Assembly: GCA_947493495.1 (NCBI GenBank)
Contig: CANLRN010000003.1
Span: 1 to 64,000 of the forward strand
Origin: an uncultured Aquimarina sp.
GTDB lineage: Bacteria > Bacteroidota > Bacteroidia > Flavobacteriales > Flavobacteriaceae
Reading direction: 5' to 3'
DNA: 64,000 nucleotides
The notes under the pieces are model-generated. The model had not been told where the DNA came from. It saw only the letters and a list, made by a program, of their open reading frames with translations, and did no database searches. This document shows, one piece after another, positions 28,577 to 38,335 of this stretch (position 1 is the first letter of the stretch; the number at the start of each line of letters is the position of its first letter). The position numbers and the translations under genes were made by a program.

Positions 28577-29008
28577 CTGAACGTTTGTTTGATTGATTAT
28601 TATGCTAAAAAATGTACTTGGTATTACCTAGTACATAATCGTAATTGTTACTATTTTATATAGGGGGATTATTCCTATATCTCTATATGACGAATGAAGG
28701 AAAATACTGTTACAGTATATTTTAACTTTAACAATATTTTACGAAAACAAGAACCGCCTCTGAATTCAGAGGCGGTTCTTTATAATAATCAAATAGTAAC
28801 ACTAACCATCAACTATGAATAAAATTTGATTATTAAGTAATTAACTAACTAAATTTATGAAATTCATATTTCTTTTATATAAGACGTAAATGATAAAGGA
28901 TATGTTACACGTTATTTTGACTTTTAACATTTAGACATATGATTTTAACGTTTATAGCACCATTGATTAGTGGTATTAACTTTCCTTTGTGGTTAAATAT
29001 ACATATTG
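28577..29008. other. Divergent intergenic region with several palindromes
   Basis: About 430 bp between the minus-strand receptor gene and the plus-strand CoA-binding gene. It holds an imperfect palindrome at 28612-28636 (ATGTACTTGGTA / TACCTAGTACAT, one mismatch), the inverted repeat ATATAGG/CCTATAT at 28658-28680, and the perfect 32-bp palindrome at 28749-28780. The first two are possible operators for the receptor gene. No gene is seen. Confidence 0.45.
28749..28780. terminator. Perfect 32-bp palindrome, terminator-like, orphan
   Basis: AAGAACCGCCTCTGAA and its exact reverse complement meet at a central GAATTC. Both sides are T-rich outward, as in a bidirectional terminator, yet it lies between two divergent genes with no annotated gene to terminate. 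Confidence 0.6.
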
Positions 29009-29374
29009 ATGCATAACAAAAAGACGTTGGTAATAGGAGCTTCATTAAAACCAAATAGATATTCTAACCTTGCCATTCATAGATTAGTGAATCATAAGCA
29101 AGAGGTTGTAGCGATTGGACTTCGAGAAGGAGAGGTTGCAGGGGTTCAGATAATGACAGAAGCAGTTGCTATAAAAAATGTTCATACAGTTACTTTATAT
29201 CTGAATCCTCTTAGGCAAAAACAGTATTATCAATACATAGTAGACTTACAACCTACAAGAGTTATTTTTAATCCAGGAACCTAAAATCCAGAATTTTATA
29301 CAATACTAGAACAGTCTCATATAAAAGCAGAAGTTGCATGTACCTTGGTATTACTTTCTACGAATCAGTATTAA
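29009..29374 (+). pseudogene. CoA-binding domain protein interrupted by an in-frame stop
   Basis: The frame starts at ATG 29009 (a TTG directly before it is less likely) and encodes a small Rossmann protein of the CoA-binding/YccU type: KKTLVIGASLKPNRYSN, VVAIGLREGEVAGV, and RVIFNPGT. A TAA at 29282-29284 follows GT, exactly where the family usually has Glu in NPGTENPE. The frame then continues NPEFY to [11 protein letters not shown] and stops at 29372-29374, giving the full family C-terminus. A single G-to-T change (GAA to TAA) explains it. The restored tail overlaps the end of the convergent symporter gene by 24 bp. It is either a pseudogene or a sequencing error. Confidence 0.82.
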
Positions 29375-30790
29375 TCCTAAGAAGGTTAATAGGCCATTAA
29401 GAATCAAAATAAAGAAGCCAAACTCAAAGCCAAACCAAGAGAGACTATTAACACTTATACCATAAGAAAGAATAGGGGATAAGATAGCTATAATAGGAAC
29501 TAAATGATCTTTTACGTGTAACTTAGTAAATAGCCCAAAAGCATAAAGCCCTAAAAGTGGTCCATAGGTATATCCAGCGAACACAAATAGTTTAGCAATC
29601 ACGCTTTCATCTCTTATAATATACTTAAAAGCTACAATAACTAATATTAGTATAAAAGAAAACAAAATATGATATTTCTTACGAGCTTTTATTTGTTCTT
29701 GTTGATCGTATTTTTTTTCAATATCCATGATGTCAATACTAAAAGAAGTAGTAAGAGATGTTAATGCACTATCAGCACTACTATAAGCTGCTGCAATAAG
29801 TCCTAAAACAAAGAAAATGGCAATCCCAATTCCTAATCCGCTTTTGGTTGCTATTATAGGGAAAAGTTGATCTTTATGCGCGTCAATACCATGCTGAGAG
29901 GCATATTGAGTAAGTAATACACCTAAACCAAGAAATATAAAGTTGACTATTGTAAGAACGATGGTAAACCAAAACATGTTTTTTTGAGCGTCTTTCAGGC
30001 TTCTACAGGTTAAGTTTTTTTGCATCATATCTTGATCAAGTCCAGTCATTACAATAGCTATAAATGCTCCTGATATAAATTGTTTAATGAAATGATCGCC
30101 ACTTTTAAAATCATCAAAAAAGAACATTTTAGAGAGATCACTATCCAATACATATCCTAATAGATGAGTGCCTTTGATTCCTAAATCTGTAGATACATAA
30201 TATATAGCAACTCCAACTGCTATGAGCATAAAAAGAGTTTGGAGCGTATCTGTCCAAACAATGGTTTTGATTCCGGATTTAAAAGTATATAGCCAAATCA
30301 GTAAAATAGTAATGATCACTGTTACCCAAAAAGGAATCCCCATGGCATCGAACATAATTACTTGTAATACGTTAGCGACCAGAAATAATCTAAAACTTGC
30401 CCCTACAACCCTAGATAGTAAGAAAAAAGAAGCCCCTGTTTTATAAGAATAATTCCCAAAACGTTCTTCTAAATAGGTGTAAATAGAAGTAAGATTCAGT
30501 CTGTAATATAGCGGTAGTAATACAGTTCCGATTACTGCATATCCTACAATATACCCTAGAACAACCTGCATATAGCTAAACTGTGAAGCTTCAATCCATC
30601 CTGGAACAGAAATAAAGGTAACCCCGCTTAATGAGGCACCTATCATCCCAAAAGCAACTATATACCAAGGCGATTGTCGATTTGCTTTAAAAAAAGAATC
30701 ATTATCAGCATTTTTTCCTGTGAGATAAGAAATGAGTAATAGTACACCAAAATAAGCCGTGATTAATAAGAGAATATGTATGGGTTGCAT
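29351..30790 (-). CDS. Sodium:solute symporter (SSS family)
   Basis: I prefer the ATG at 30790 ([15 protein letters not shown]), which starts just before the first helix; an ATG 14 codons upstream at 30832 is also open. The product (479 residues) has about 13 transmembrane helices and SSS features such as [15 protein letters not shown] in helix 2 and [17 protein letters not shown] in helix 8, the sodium-site region. It is a cation-coupled uptake permease in the inner membrane; the solute (sugar, sialic acid, amino acid or other) cannot be told from sequence and no catabolic gene is adjacent. Confidence 0.9.
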   Translation of the reverse strand: MQPIHILLLITAYFGVLLLISYLTGKNADNDSFFKANRQSPWYIVAFGMIGASLSGVTFISVPGWIEASQFSYMQVVLGYIVGYAVIGTVLLPLYYRLNLTSIYTYLEERFGNYSYKTGASFFLLSRVVGASFRLFLVANVLQVIMFDAMGIPFWVTVIITILLIWLYTFKSGIKTIVWTDTLQTLFMLIAVGVAIYYVSTDLGIKGTHLLGYVLDSDLSKMFFFDDFKSGDHFIKQFISGAFIAIVMTGLDQDMMQKNLTCRSLKDAQKNMFWFTIVLTIVNFIFLGLGVLLTQYASQHGIDAHKDQLFPIIATKSGLGIGIAIFFVLGLIAAAYSSADSALTSLTTSFSIDIMDIEKKYDQQEQIKARKKYHILFSFILILVIVAFKYIIRDESVIAKLFVFAGYTYGPLLGLYAFGLFTKLHVKDHLVPIIAILSPILSYGISVNSLSWFGFEFGFFILILNGLLTFLGLILIRRK

Positions 30791-31092
30791 ATCGATTAGA
30801 ATTAATAAGCAACCAAAATACGAATTAATCATAGACCTCCAAGAACTTGGATTGAGATCGTATCAATATCTCCGAATTACGAGGCCTTTTTTTTTATAGC
30901 TTTTTTGACGAAAAATTAGATTGATAGAGGAAATGACCCTATGTTTCTATTGGTTCATTTACTTTTTAATGCTATGTTTATAATTGCTAATATGTAAGTT
31001 TTTTTCTCGTTTATACACTGACAATTGACTTATTGTTTTTGTTTTGCCCTTTTATATGATAAGAATTGGTGTAATACTAATTTTCTAAGAAT

Positions 31093-31779
31093 CTACCGAT
31101 TCCTGGTATCACTTTCTATCGTCCCATCTCGTAGTCTGATTACCCGATGTGCATGTGCGGCAACTTCTTCTTCGTGAGTTACCAGAATCACAGTGTTTCC
31201 TGCTGCATGGATATCATCAAATAATTGCATAATTTCTAAGGAGGTTTTAGAATCTAGATTTCCAGTAGGCTCATCGGCCAATATAATAGATGGTTTATTT
31301 ACTAGAGCTCGACCTACAGCGACACGCTGTCGTTGCCCTCCTGAGAGTTGATTGGGTTTGTGGTCCATACGATCGGCAAGACCAACATCAGTCAATACTT
31401 CTGCAGCTCTGGCATTTCTGTCTTTTTTAGAAGTGCCTGCATACACCATTGGTAGTGCTACATTATCCAAGGCAGTAGTTCTGGGTAGTAGATTAAATGT
31501 CTGAAAAACAAATCCAATTTCTTTATTTCTAATATCAGCTAATTCATCATCTGTCATTTGACTCACGTCATTTCCATTCAGGTTATAAGTGCCATCAGTA
31601 GGTGTGTCAAGGCATCCTAAGAGATTCATTAATGTAGATTTTCCAGAGCCAGAGGGCCCCATAATGGCTATATAATCTCCACGTATAATCTCCAAATCTA
31701 TTCCTTTTAGTACATATACAGTTTCCTGACCTAATTGAAAATTTCTGATGATACCTTTAATGTCAATAACGTTTTCCAT
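31093..31779 (-). CDS. LolD/MacB-type ABC transporter ATPase
   Basis: A 228-residue ATPase with Walker [10 protein letters not shown] (41-49), signature [15 protein letters not shown], Walker [12 protein letters not shown] and the H-loop VTHEEEVA. The sequence type is that of ATPases working with MacB/FtsX-like permeases in lipoprotein release or peptide/antibiotic export. No permease gene lies beside it, so the partner must be elsewhere. The gene is flanked by other minus-strand genes at 60-260 bp. Confidence 0.92.
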   Translation of the reverse strand: MENVIDIKGIIRNFQLGQETVYVLKGIDLEIIRGDYIAIMGPSGSGKSTLMNLLGCLDTPTDGTYNLNGNDVSQMTDDELADIRNKEIGFVFQTFNLLPRTTALDNVALPMVYAGTSKKDRNARAAEVLTDVGLADRMDHKPNQLSGGQRQRVAVGRALVNKPSIILADEPTGNLDSKTSLEIMQLFDDIHAAGNTVILVTHEEEVAAHAHRVIRLRDGTIESDTRNR

Positions 31780-31843
31780 ACACTGCTTACTATTAGAACT
31801 AAGATACGATTTTAGCCTATATGACGCATCATTTATTAAGTTG

Positions 31844-32413
31844 TTACACTCTAATGAAAAAATGTTCTTTGACTTGCTCTTTTCTAAAAAAAAGAAAGCC
31901 TAGTCCATAGGTGTTTATGCTTATTGTAACCTTGGGTGATTGCGCAAGATATTGCCATGTTTCATAGGTTTTACGGGATTGATAGAGATTAGAAATAAGG
32001 ATTACTGAATCATTATGTGCTTTGGTCATTAGTTGATCTAAAAAAAAATCTTCTATGAAGGGAGTAAGCTCTAAATACATCACATCAACATGTTCTAGAT
32101 CCTCTAATGAATGCGTTATTTTCACCAAATTTCCGATGCTAAAAATACTATGGGTAAAAGGATTGTTGTTTTTTAGAATAGTAATTTTTTGATATTCAAA
32201 ATAAGGGATAATTCTGTTGATAAGTTGAGCATTTTTAAGGGATATCTGGGGAGCACTATTTTTAAATTTAGCTTGTATCTCGGGGTAAGAGTTTTTTTGT
32301 TTTCGATCATAAAAACACTTGGTCACTAGATCGTACACAAAAGGAGAATGTACTCCGTGTTGATTGGTGGATTTCCATAAAAAAAGAATATATGATCTAA
32401 TTTTGAATAGCAC
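31844..32413 (-). CDS. Shortened methyltransferase-like protein lacking the SAM-binding motif
   Basis: The 189-residue protein starts at GTG (no in-frame ATG precedes it before A/T-rich DNA). Its two ends, [19 protein letters not shown] near the N-terminus and [19 protein letters not shown] at the C-terminus, match a flavobacterial class I SAM-dependent methyltransferase family as I remember it. The middle is much shorter than in that family and the glycine-rich SAM loop (normally LELGTSLG) is absent: the equivalent region reads [18 protein letters not shown]. So it is probably catalytically dead or repurposed. It lies between an ABC ATPase and an ABC-F gene. Confidence 0.7.
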   Translation of the reverse strand: MLFKIRSYILFLWKSTNQHGVHSPFVYDLVTKCFYDRKQKNSYPEIQAKFKNSAPQISLKNAQLINRIIPYFEYQKITILKNNNPFTHSIFSIGNLVKITHSLEDLEHVDVMYLELTPFIEDFFLDQLMTKAHNDSVILISNLYQSRKTYETWQYLAQSPKVTISINTYGLGFLFFRKEQVKEHFFIRV

Positions 32414-32463
32414 GCGATATGTAAAATTGAATGATATATTTATACCTGTTCTTATATAGTGAA

Positions 32464-34335
32464 TTATTCCATTTTTTCAGAGAGTTCTAACCATCTCATT
32501 TCTTTCTCTTCAATTTCATTAATAACTGTTTGTAATTTTTGGGAGGTAGTATTGATTTCATCTCCTTGGAGCTCGCCAGTAACGAAAAGCGCTTCGATTT
32601 CTTTTTTTTGTAGTTCTAGTTTTTTTAAATCTCGTTCTATCTTATTGTATTCTTTTTGCTCATTATAAGATAAGGCAGTTTTGTTATCTTTTTTCCAGTT
32701 GTTTTTTGCCTTGGGAGTTTCAATTTCGGAAATTATTTTTTTCTTTTCAGTGGGTCTACTATTTTCATAGACTCTATAATCTGAGTAATTACCAGGAAAA
32801 TCTTCGATACTACCATTGCCTCTAAATACAAATAGATGATCTACGATCTTATCCATAAAATAACGATCGTGAGAAACAACGATGAGGCAACCTGGAAAAT
32901 CCAGTAAGAAGTTTTCTAGAACGTTTAGCGTTACAATATCCAAATCATTAGTCGGTTCATCGAGGATTAAAAAATTAGGATTTTGGATTAGAACGGTACA
33001 GAGGTATAAACGCTTACGTTCTCCACCACTTAGTTTTTCTACGAAATCATACTGTTTTTTTCGATCGAATAAAAAGCGTTCTAATAATTGTTGTGCAGAG
33101 ATTTGACGTCCTTTTTTTAAGGGGATATAATCCCCAAATTCTCTAATAACTTCAATTACTTTTTGCCCTTCTTTGATCTGGATACCACGTTGTGTGTAAT
33201 ACCCAAACTTTACAGTATCTCCAACAACTATTTTTCCTTTATCGGGGGATAAACCTCCTGTAATCATATTCAAGAAAGTAGATTTTCCGGTTCCATTTTT
33301 TCCGATAACACCGACACGTTCTCCTTTTCTGAATACATACTCGAAGCCATCTAGTAGGACTAGATCATCAAAACCTTTGGATACTTTATGGAGCTCTAGA
33401 ATTTTACTCCCTAGCCGTTCCATATTGATTTCTAGTTGGATTTCGTGATCATTTCTACGTTGATGTGCGCGTTCTTTTATTTCATAAAAATCATCAATCC
33501 TAGATTTGGATTTTGTAGTTCTCGCTTTAGGCTGGCGGCGCATCCAATCCAATTCTTTTTTGTAGAGTTGTTTTGCTTTATTAGTTTCAATTTCTTCATT
33601 GGCAATTCTAGCTTCTTTATTACCTAAGTAGTACCCATAATTACCTTTGTAACTATATAATTTACCGTTTTCTAATTCTACAATCTCATTACATACATTT
33701 TCTAAGAAATACCGGTCATGCGTAACCATAAAGAGTGTAAAATTTTCCTTAGCAAAATAGTCTTCTAACCATTCGATCATTTCTAGATCTAAGTGATTGG
33801 TTGGTTCATCGAGGTAGAGTAGTTCTGGCTTGCTTAATAAGATATTGGCTAGTGCCAATCTTTTCTTCTGTCCCCCAGAGAGCTGACTTACTTTTTGATC
33901 TAGATTTTCGAGCTTTAGTTTAAAAAGTATTTGTTTGTATTGCGTTTCAAAATCCCAAGCATTGAGCGCATCCATCTGTTCAAAAGCCTTTTGGTACGCT
34001 TCTGTGTCATCAGGATTCTCTAATGCTTTCTCATAGGTATTGATCGCTTTTAGTATTTCATTATCTCCTGCAAAAATGGTTTGCTCTATGGTAAGCGTAA
34101 CATCTAAGTTAGGTTCCTGAGGTAGAAAAGCTACTTTTAGATTTTTGCGGTAGACTACTTGGCCTTCATCAGGTTCTTCATCTCCGGCTATAATATTTAA
34201 TAAGGATGTTTTTCCAGTTCCATTTTTAGCCACAAAACCTATTTTTTGTCCTTCATTGATCCCAAAAGAAATACCTCTAAAAAGGATCCGCTCTCCAAAC
34301 GATTTGGCAATATGTTCTACTGATACGTAATTCAT
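32464..34335 (-). CDS. ABC-F family ATPase (Uup-like)
   Basis: A 623-residue soluble protein with two ABC domains: first Walker A KNGTGKTS with LSGGQKKRLALANIL and LLYLDEPTNHLD; second KNGTGKST with LSGGERKRLYL and LILDEPTNDLD. The interdomain linker (~230-310) is charged and helical, and the C-terminal ~80 residues form a coiled coil (KIERDLKKLELQKKEIEAL) as in Uup. ABC-F proteins act on ribosomes or branched DNA, not as transporters. No transmembrane segments are present. Confidence 0.92.
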   Translation of the reverse strand: MNYVSVEHIAKSFGERILFRGISFGINEGQKIGFVAKNGTGKTSLLNIIAGDEEPDEGQVVYRKNLKVAFLPQEPNLDVTLTIEQTIFAGDNEILKAINTYEKALENPDDTEAYQKAFEQMDALNAWDFETQYKQILFKLKLENLDQKVSQLSGGQKKRLALANILLSKPELLYLDEPTNHLDLEMIEWLEDYFAKENFTLFMVTHDRYFLENVCNEIVELENGKLYSYKGNYGYYLGNKEARIANEEIETNKAKQLYKKELDWMRRQPKARTTKSKSRIDDFYEIKERAHQRRNDHEIQLEINMERLGSKILELHKVSKGFDDLVLLDGFEYVFRKGERVGVIGKNGTGKSTFLNMITGGLSPDKGKIVVGDTVKFGYYTQRGIQIKEGQKVIEVIREFGDYIPLKKGRQISAQQLLERFLFDRKKQYDFVEKLSGGERKRLYLCTVLIQNPNFLILDEPTNDLDIVTLNVLENFLLDFPGCLIVVSHDRYFMDKIVDHLFVFRGNGSIEDFPGNYSDYRVYENSRPTEKKKIISEIETPKAKNNWKKDNKTALSYNEQKEYNKIERDLKKLELQKKEIEALFVTGELQGDEINTTSQKLQTVINEIEEKEMRWLELSEKME

Positions 34336-34490
34336 CTGTCTATTTTTATTGTTTTTTGAATACTCAGATGGAATTGGCCAAGAATCAGGTCGATCGGTAC
34401 TAAGCGAGTTGTATGGCTCATTTTACAAGTGTATTTTAGAATTCCCAAAAGTAACAAAGATTAGCAGAATTTATCTAGTATTTCTGTTGT

Positions 34491-35411
34491 TTATTCTATG
34501 GGGATGTACATATCTACTATACACTTGTTTTCTGGATGTTCTCTAAAATCATTTTGATAGATTTCAAAAGGGTTTCCTACTGCTTTTTTATACCCATTTT
34601 CATTCATCCAGATAAAAAGAGCACTCCATGATTGCTCGAAATCATTTGGAGTTATTTCTTGGTGACTACAGATATACCTGCCTTTATCGATTTGTGTTTT
34701 ATGTATTTCTGCTGTTGTTTTAAAAGGCTCATTAATTAACATGCCAATACTCATCCGTACTTTGTCGGGAGCGGTTATTTTAAAACTATCATGAAAAATT
34801 CTAGCCATTTTCATTTCAAGATTTTCTAAATACCCTTTGGGTCTTGCCCATTTTAGGATACTTTCGAAAGCGTGTGCTATTCCGTTGATACCAATATGTG
34901 TAATACTTGCAAAATGTAAATCTTCTATTTCTTTAATTTCGATAGTTGCATTCATTGTAATCCATTTTAGGTGATTTGTACTATTGCAAATGTATTTTTC
35001 GAAAACTGAATGTTCTTGTCCATTCTTGCTTTCTACTTGGCATATCTTGCTAAATTTCCCAGGACTTTGTTTTCTGAATTGAGAAGGACTCACGGAGTAA
35101 AACTTTTTAAAAGCTCTTGTAAGGGAAGAATTACTGCTAAAACCAAATTGTAGTGAGAGTTCTGTTATAGAAACTTCTTTTTGGTGTAGTAATATAGATG
35201 CAATTTTTTCTATTCGTCTTCTATTGATATAAGAATTGAGTGTTTCTCCTAGTACGGCTTTGAATACTCTATGAAAATGATATGGAGAATATAAAGCAAT
35301 ATTTGCTACGGATGCTAGGGATAACTCTAAATCAAGATGACTGTCTATATGGTCTAATGCCATGTTAATTCGTCTGATATATTCTTTGTCTATTTGGTTT
35401 TTGCTAGACAT
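34491..35411 (-). CDS. AraC-family regulator with GyrI-like effector domain
   Basis: Residues ~8-105 are an AraC double helix-turn-helix at the N-terminus (LASVANIALYSPYHFHRVFK, LSLQFGFSSNSSLTRAFKKF). Residues ~150-306 form a GyrI-like/SbmC-type small-molecule-binding domain (TIEIKEIEDLHFAS, YICSHQEITPNDFEQSW, PFEIYQNDFREHPEN). This order matches Rob/SoxS-like multidrug or stress regulators. It lies 32 bp downstream of lnt on the same strand and may be co-transcribed, though a functional link is not apparent. Confidence 0.9.
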   Translation of the reverse strand: MSSKNQIDKEYIRRINMALDHIDSHLDLELSLASVANIALYSPYHFHRVFKAVLGETLNSYINRRRIEKIASILLHQKEVSITELSLQFGFSSNSSLTRAFKKFYSVSPSQFRKQSPGKFSKICQVESKNGQEHSVFEKYICNSTNHLKWITMNATIEIKEIEDLHFASITHIGINGIAHAFESILKWARPKGYLENLEMKMARIFHDSFKITAPDKVRMSIGMLINEPFKTTAEIHKTQIDKGRYICSHQEITPNDFEQSWSALFIWMNENGYKKAVGNPFEIYQNDFREHPENKCIVDMYIPIE

Positions 35412-35443
35412 GATTTTTCAATATGTTTATCAATAAAAAAAGA

Positions 35444-37027
35444 TTATGAGATTTTTACTCTTCGTCTTGTTACAGAAAAAAGGAATATAAAAACCATAAG
35501 AAAGATAGCAACTCTGGCAATATAATCTCCAGCTCTTACATAAAAAGTAATAGCGTCATTCGTCTTTAGGTTGCCTTTGAGTACACCTTGTTTTTTATAA
35601 TCAAGCCTAGATACGACAGTTCCTGTCTGATTTATAATTGCAGAGATTCCTGTATTGGCACTTCTGGCAATACTTCTACGAGTCTCGATAGCTCTCAGTT
35701 TTGCATAGGCTAAGTGTTGTTTATGCCCTTGAGTATTCCCCCACCAGGCATCATTAGTGATAATGGTAAGAAAATTTGCTTTGTTTCTGATATAACCAGT
35801 TACGAATTCGCCATATACACTCTCGTAACAGATAATAGGAGCTGCACCAATACCATCATTAGAAGAAAATACTTCGCGATCAGGTTGTGTTGTTTTTTTT
35901 GCAACAGTACCTCCCAGATCGATCATTGCATCTCCAAGAATGGGTTTAAAAATACTTTGATATGGAAAATTCTCTACCCCTACGACCAATTTACTTTTAT
36001 GATATAACTCATGAGATCCGTCTGGTCTGACTAAAAAAGCAGAGTTGTAATCGTCATAATAGAGGCCATTCTTATGTAGATTGGTCTGTTCGCGAGCTTT
36101 TAGAGGATCATTAAATACGTCTAATAAAGATATGCCAGAGAGAAAGTTAGCATTGGGGTACTGACGAATCACTTCTTGAGCTGTTTTTTTGGCAATTGAA
36201 CTTGGAAATCTATGCAGTCGATTATTATCCGCAAAAACAGTTTCGGGTGCGATGATAAATCGAGTTTCAGTACTAATCTCTGGTTCGATAAGTGTTGTTA
36301 ATAATTTAGAAACCCGGTCATCAGTTGTGTTGTATTTCTCGGTATAAGGATCGATATTAGGCTGTAATATCAATACTTCAATAGCTTGACCAGTTTCTTT
36401 ATATGTCTTTAGGATACTAATAGAAATTATGATAGGAATTAGAATTATCAATCCATTACGAATAGCTGATCGGTATAAAATAGAAATGTCTTTGTGTTTT
36501 ATATATAGGAGCACACTTTTAAAAACACCAATATTTACGATCCAAATCCATAATGACCCGCCAAAAGTACCTGTGTATTCGTACCATTGAATCCAAGAAG
36601 TATAATTAGCGAATCCATTACCGAGATTAAGCCAAGGCCATGAAAATTGCCATTGTAAATGCAAATACTCAAAACTCATCCAGATAGCTGCCAAAAAAAT
36701 AGTGCTAATCGTAAAAGAAACGTTCCTAGCTATTATATGGTAAATTAAAAATAACAAAGCCATCAATAACGTATTTACGATCTCAGCAAACCACATTCCA
36801 AAAGGAGTGGAGTTATAAATCCACCAAGTAGGAATTATGTTCCAAATAAATAATGCTAAAAAAGCAAATCCAAATACTTGACTTTTATGATACTTATGAT
36901 CTCTAATGTTATATTCTAGTACCAGTAATGGGACAAAACCAATAAATAAAAGTAAAGGAAAACCATAGGTTGGCCAGCCAATGGCAAGTAATAAACCAGA
37001 AGAAATGGCCAGTAAGAGATTCTTCAT
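35444..37027 (-). CDS. lnt: Apolipoprotein N-acyltransferase
   Basis: A 527-residue inner-membrane enzyme: six or so N-terminal helices (~1-205), a periplasmic nitrilase domain (~215-495) and a final helix. The catalytic triad is readable as E262 (IIAPETVF), K344 (LYHKSKLV) and C400 (APIICYES). Lnt transfers a third acyl chain to lipoproteins after Lgt and LspA, consistent with the many lipobox proteins in this window. Confidence 0.96.
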   Translation of the reverse strand: MKNLLLAISSGLLLAIGWPTYGFPLLLFIGFVPLLVLEYNIRDHKYHKSQVFGFAFLALFIWNIIPTWWIYNSTPFGMWFAEIVNTLLMALLFLIYHIIARNVSFTISTIFLAAIWMSFEYLHLQWQFSWPWLNLGNGFANYTSWIQWYEYTGTFGGSLWIWIVNIGVFKSVLLYIKHKDISILYRSAIRNGLIILIPIIISISILKTYKETGQAIEVLILQPNIDPYTEKYNTTDDRVSKLLTTLIEPEISTETRFIIAPETVFADNNRLHRFPSSIAKKTAQEVIRQYPNANFLSGISLLDVFNDPLKAREQTNLHKNGLYYDDYNSAFLVRPDGSHELYHKSKLVVGVENFPYQSIFKPILGDAMIDLGGTVAKKTTQPDREVFSSNDGIGAAPIICYESVYGEFVTGYIRNKANFLTIITNDAWWGNTQGHKQHLAYAKLRAIETRRSIARSANTGISAIINQTGTVVSRLDYKKQGVLKGNLKTNDAITFYVRAGDYIARVAIFLMVFIFLFSVTRRRVKIS

Positions 37028-37121
37028 AAACGTGTGTTATGTCTTAAGAACGAAATTAAACTTATTTCGTTACAATACAGAACAAGGAAGTTAAAAAAAG
37101 TAAAGCTGTTATGCTACTGGT

Positions 37122-38210
37122 TTACCTAAAGATACTCCAGTCTACTTTTATTGAGAAAACATTAGAATAAATTGCAGCACTTTGGTCTCCGATATCTGTT
37201 AGTGCATAATCCACTTGGATACCTTTATATTGAAATCCAACTCCAAAATTAGGCTGAAATCCTAGCTCATCAGAGCCGTCAAACTGTTGTATGTTCTGAA
37301 AATTACCTACACCTCCGCGTAAGTATACAATCTTAGAATAATCCAATTGAAACCCAAATGCAGGTGTGATACTTACTGTAGACGATGATATGATATCATT
37401 TGTCTCGGCAAATCGAACATTCATATCTAGTGCTGTTTGTAATTCGAATTTCTTGCCTAAATCAAAATTACGTGCAGCACCCAGTTGTACCTTAGGTAGG
37501 GTAATTTCTGTCGTTTCAGGTAATTCCTGATCTCGCAATTGTGGTATTTGATCTTCATCAGGGATACCATCACCATTAAGATCACCGATAGCAAACTCCT
37601 CGATACTCCACGCATTAAAAGTTGTCGTAATGTCTCGTACCATTAATCCAAATTGCCATTTATTTTTTTTGTATTGTAAAGCGGCATCAAAACCAAATCC
37701 CCAAGAAGAAGCAAAATCCCCAATAATTCTGCGAACTACCTTCGCATTAGCTCCATAACTTAGTCCTTCTATAGGAAGTTTTCTAGAGTATGATAGTGTA
37801 AATGCATAATCAGCGGCAGAGAATAAGTTGATCCTAGTATAATCGATATTACCATCTGCATCGACTAAACTAGTAGTATCTAAAATGTCATCAACACCAA
37901 AACGTATCAATGAAACTGCGATAGCACTTTTTTCATCTAGTGGCATTGCGAATGCTAGATAGTCATAATTAGCAATATTCGCAAAATAAGCCGCATGCAT
38001 AAAAGATACTTGATTATCTTTTAAGTTTGTCAATCCAGCAGGATTCCAATATCCAGAGTTTACATCTCCTGATGTAGCGACAACAGCATTAGCCATACCT
38101 AGAGCCCCTGCATCAACGCCTATATTCAAAAATTCATTAGAATATTTTCTAGTTTGTGCAGAAATAGTAGTGATGACCAAAGAAATTAAAATAAATATAT
38201 TTCTTTTCAA
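37122..38210 (-). CDS. PorV/PorQ-family outer-membrane protein
   Basis: No ATG exists for this frame. Candidate starts are TTG at 38219 or, better, TTG at 38210 (giving KRNIFILISLVITTISAQ after Met, a clean signal peptide). The mature protein (~340 residues) is a FadL-like beta barrel opening with LNIGVDAGALGMANA and SGYWNPAGL, the PorV/PorQ family signature. PorV shuttles T9SS cargo on the outer membrane; family members outside the core (PorV2-like) have less clear roles. It fits the T9SS cargo protein at 62675. Confidence 0.85.
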   Translation of the reverse strand: MKRNIFILISLVITTISAQTRKYSNEFLNIGVDAGALGMANAVVATSGDVNSGYWNPAGLTNLKDNQVSFMHAAYFANIANYDYLAFAMPLDEKSAIAVSLIRFGVDDILDTTSLVDADGNIDYTRINLFSAADYAFTLSYSRKLPIEGLSYGANAKVVRRIIGDFASSWGFGFDAALQYKKNKWQFGLMVRDITTTFNAWSIEEFAIGDLNGDGIPDEDQIPQLRDQELPETTEITLPKVQLGAARNFDLGKKFELQTALDMNVRFAETNDIISSSTVSITPAFGFQLDYSKIVYLRGGVGNFQNIQQFDGSDELGFQPNFGVGFQYKGIQVDYALTDIGDQSAAIYSNVFSIKVDWSIFR

Positions 38211-38312
38211 CCTAAGCAATTTTAGACAAATATCTCATTATTTTTCAACATGATAAACTTTATTTACGATTTCATATTGCGTAAACTATGTTAACAGACG
38301 AAAATAGTTTGC

Positions 38313-38320
38313 TATTTTTA
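38313..38320 (+). promoter_or_regulatory. Promoter-like element deciding the pssA start
   Basis: TATTTTTA is one base off TAnnTTTG and lies 16 bp before the ATG at 38336; if used, the upstream ATG at 38288 cannot be the start. Confidence 0.35.
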
Positions 38321-38335
38321 CACAAAAATGATCAT

